DNA of 6,871 nt, from positions 1-6,871 of the forward strand of contig CAZXCE010000461.1 in the NCBI GenBank assembly GCA_964639175.1, given 5' to 3'. The position numbers and the translations under genes are program-made. Shown piece after piece: positions 6,131-6,871 of the stretch (its first letter is position 1; each line of letters begins with the position of its first letter). The notes below the pieces were generated by a model. It was not told the origin of the DNA and made no database searches. It worked only from the letters and a program-made list of their open reading frames with translations. This DNA is from JACQXX01 sp964639175 (GTDB taxonomy: Bacteria; Acidobacteriota; Blastocatellia; Chloracidobacteriales; Chloracidobacteriaceae).

Positions 6131-6229
6131 GGTTTGTACCTGATGCTTCGTGCCTGGCTCTTCGTGCTTCGTAGGAATTGGCTCCCAAGTACCAGGCACA
6201 AAGTACCAGCTACCAAACACCGGGTCACC
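6131..6229. repeat. Two-armed heptad repeat element between trxB and the SDR gene
   Basis: The left arm (6131-6172) runs in sevens: GGTTTGT, ACCTGAT, GCTTCGT, GCCTGGC, TCTTCGT, GCTTCGT. The right arm (6187-6229) reads AAGTACC, AGGCACA, AAGTACC, AGCTACC, AAACACC, then a one-base slip and GGTCACC. The reverse complement of the left arm gives AAGCACG, AAGAGCC, AGGCACG, AAGCATC, the same type as the right arm, so the arms are inverted. A perfect 8-bp pair, GTGCCTGG (6150-6157) with CCAGGCAC (6192-6199), anchors the hairpin. The design matches the element at 2887-2992. The remainder of the 310-base divergent gap holds only a candidate trxB promoter; I found no convincing promoter for the plus-strand gene. 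Confidence 0.8.
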
Positions 6230-6272
6230 AAGCTATATCCCATCATCCTGAATTCATTTCGAGCAAAAACAT

Positions 6273-6871
6273 ATGCCGCGAACACCACGCAAAGGTTCTC
6301 GTCCAAAACGTCTGTTGATCACTGGTATCGCGGGTGGTCTGGCCACGCAAGTCGCTTCGGCAGTACCACCAGATTGGGAAGTCATCGGGATTGGCCGCCG
6401 ACCACCACAGGAAACACTCAAGCGCGATATCATTTTCAAACAACTCGACATCACCAAAAAAACGCTTGAGGATCTCTTCCGTCACGAACACTTTGACGCG
6501 GTTCTCCATCTGGCTGTCGCCAATGACCAGCATTTGCCCATGAAAATCCGGCACACCGTCAATGTGATTGCCACCATGCGGCTGCTTGATTGTTGCGAAC
6601 GCCATAAAATCAAGGAAGTGATCCTGCTCAGTACCGCTGAAGTCTATGGCGCCGACCCGACCAATCCGATTTACCTGCCGGAAGACAGCCCACTCAAAGC
6701 CATCCAGCGCTTTACCGACATGGGTGACAAGGTTGAGTTTGACACCTATTGCCGGTCCTGGATGTATCACGTCAAAGACATTAAAACCACGTTATTGCGC
6801 CCGTGCTATATCGTCGGTCCGCACGTCCAGAACTTTTTGACCACTTACCTGCGCTATGGGATTGTGCCGAT
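6273..6871 (+). CDS. Extended SDR / NAD-dependent epimerase-dehydratase-like protein, partial (3' end beyond window)
   Basis: An open frame from the ATG at 6273 runs off the window, showing 199 codons. After a basic leader (residues 1-13) the Rossmann fold begins R13-L-L-I-T-G-I-A-G-G-L-A. This is the TGxxGxxG motif with its last Gly replaced by Ala24. Other landmarks of extended SDR proteins are G39-I-G-R-R-P, L58-D-I-T (adenine-side Asp59), L78-H-L-A-V-A, N97-V, the strand and Ser motif L119-S-T-A-E-V-Y-G, and L175-R-P-C-Y-I-V-G-P. Where YxxxK is expected, the sequence reads D149-M-G-D-K153, so Lys is kept but Tyr appears lost. Substrate cannot be predicted; nucleotide sugar is typical of the superfamily but doubtful here. 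The start has no strong Shine-Dalgarno. The gene is divergent from trxB, with a heptad element between them. Confidence 0.85.
   Translation, partial: MPRTPRKGSRPKRLLITGIAGGLATQVASAVPPDWEVIGIGRRPPQETLKRDIIFKQLDITKKTLEDLFRHEHFDAVLHLAVANDQHLPMKIRHTVNVIATMRLLDCCERHKIKEVILLSTAEVYGADPTNPIYLPEDSPLKAIQRFTDMGDKVEFDTYCRSWMYHVKDIKTTLLRPCYIVGPHVQNFLTTYLRYGIVP

Noticed and set aside
5963..6220. N-terminal extension of trxB to an ATG at 6220
   Set aside because: The extra sequence translates the heptad element and a promoter-like region, has no similarity to thioredoxin reductases, and the family start lies just before the FAD motif.
6243..6770. 175-codon minus-strand open frame at the right end
   Set aside because: It is antisense to the SDR-like gene, whose plus-strand frame has clear Rossmann motifs and stays open to the edge.

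Overview
The window is a stretch of ordinary bacterial chromosome carrying core housekeeping genes, most of them on the minus strand. The organism is probably a Gram-negative-type, mid-GC environmental bacterium with an aerobic-type complex I. The intergenic seven-base repeats, whose chance translations read like G-T-W-Y-L-V-P, remind me of Acidobacteriota (Blastocatellia-like) genomes. That placement is a recollection and is tentative; no rRNA or clade-specific marker is present.

Layout, read on the minus strand from right to left: trxB (thioredoxin reductase, 4979-5962) is a single gene. A 230-base gap follows, holding a hairpin after trxB and a strong-looking sigma-70-type promoter (4815-4843). 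Next is the six-gene cluster ffh (3263-4747), rpsP (2993-3244), khpA (2576-2887), rimM (2050-2595), trmD (1245-2036) and rplS (792-1181). These are the signal recognition particle GTPase, ribosomal protein S16, a KH-domain RNA-binding protein, a 30S maturation factor, the tRNA m1G37 methyltransferase and ribosomal protein L19. The order is a widely conserved translation/secretion operon. It ends in a long stem-loop (748-785) followed by a textbook intrinsic terminator (689-724). Downstream, nuoA (57-461) begins a separate unit, probably a nuo operon running off the left edge. At the right end a divergent plus-strand gene (6273 to the edge) encodes an extended SDR-type protein of the NAD-dependent epimerase/dehydratase superfamily; its usual catalytic Tyr seems to be absent.

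The structure the genes do not explain is a family of seven-base repeats at three intergenic sites: a perfect (CCCGGAA)x7 array touching the nuoA stop codon (1-56), a two-armed element between rpsP and khpA (2887-2992), and a two-armed element between trxB and the SDR gene (6131-6229). All three fit one degenerate heptad, roughly A-R-G-N-A-C-C. In the latter two the arms point in opposite directions, so each can fold as an imperfect hairpin. One forms the translation start region of khpA inside the otherwise tightly packed operon. I see no CRISPR array, insertion sequence, tRNA, phage gene or defence system, and the genes themselves are conventional.
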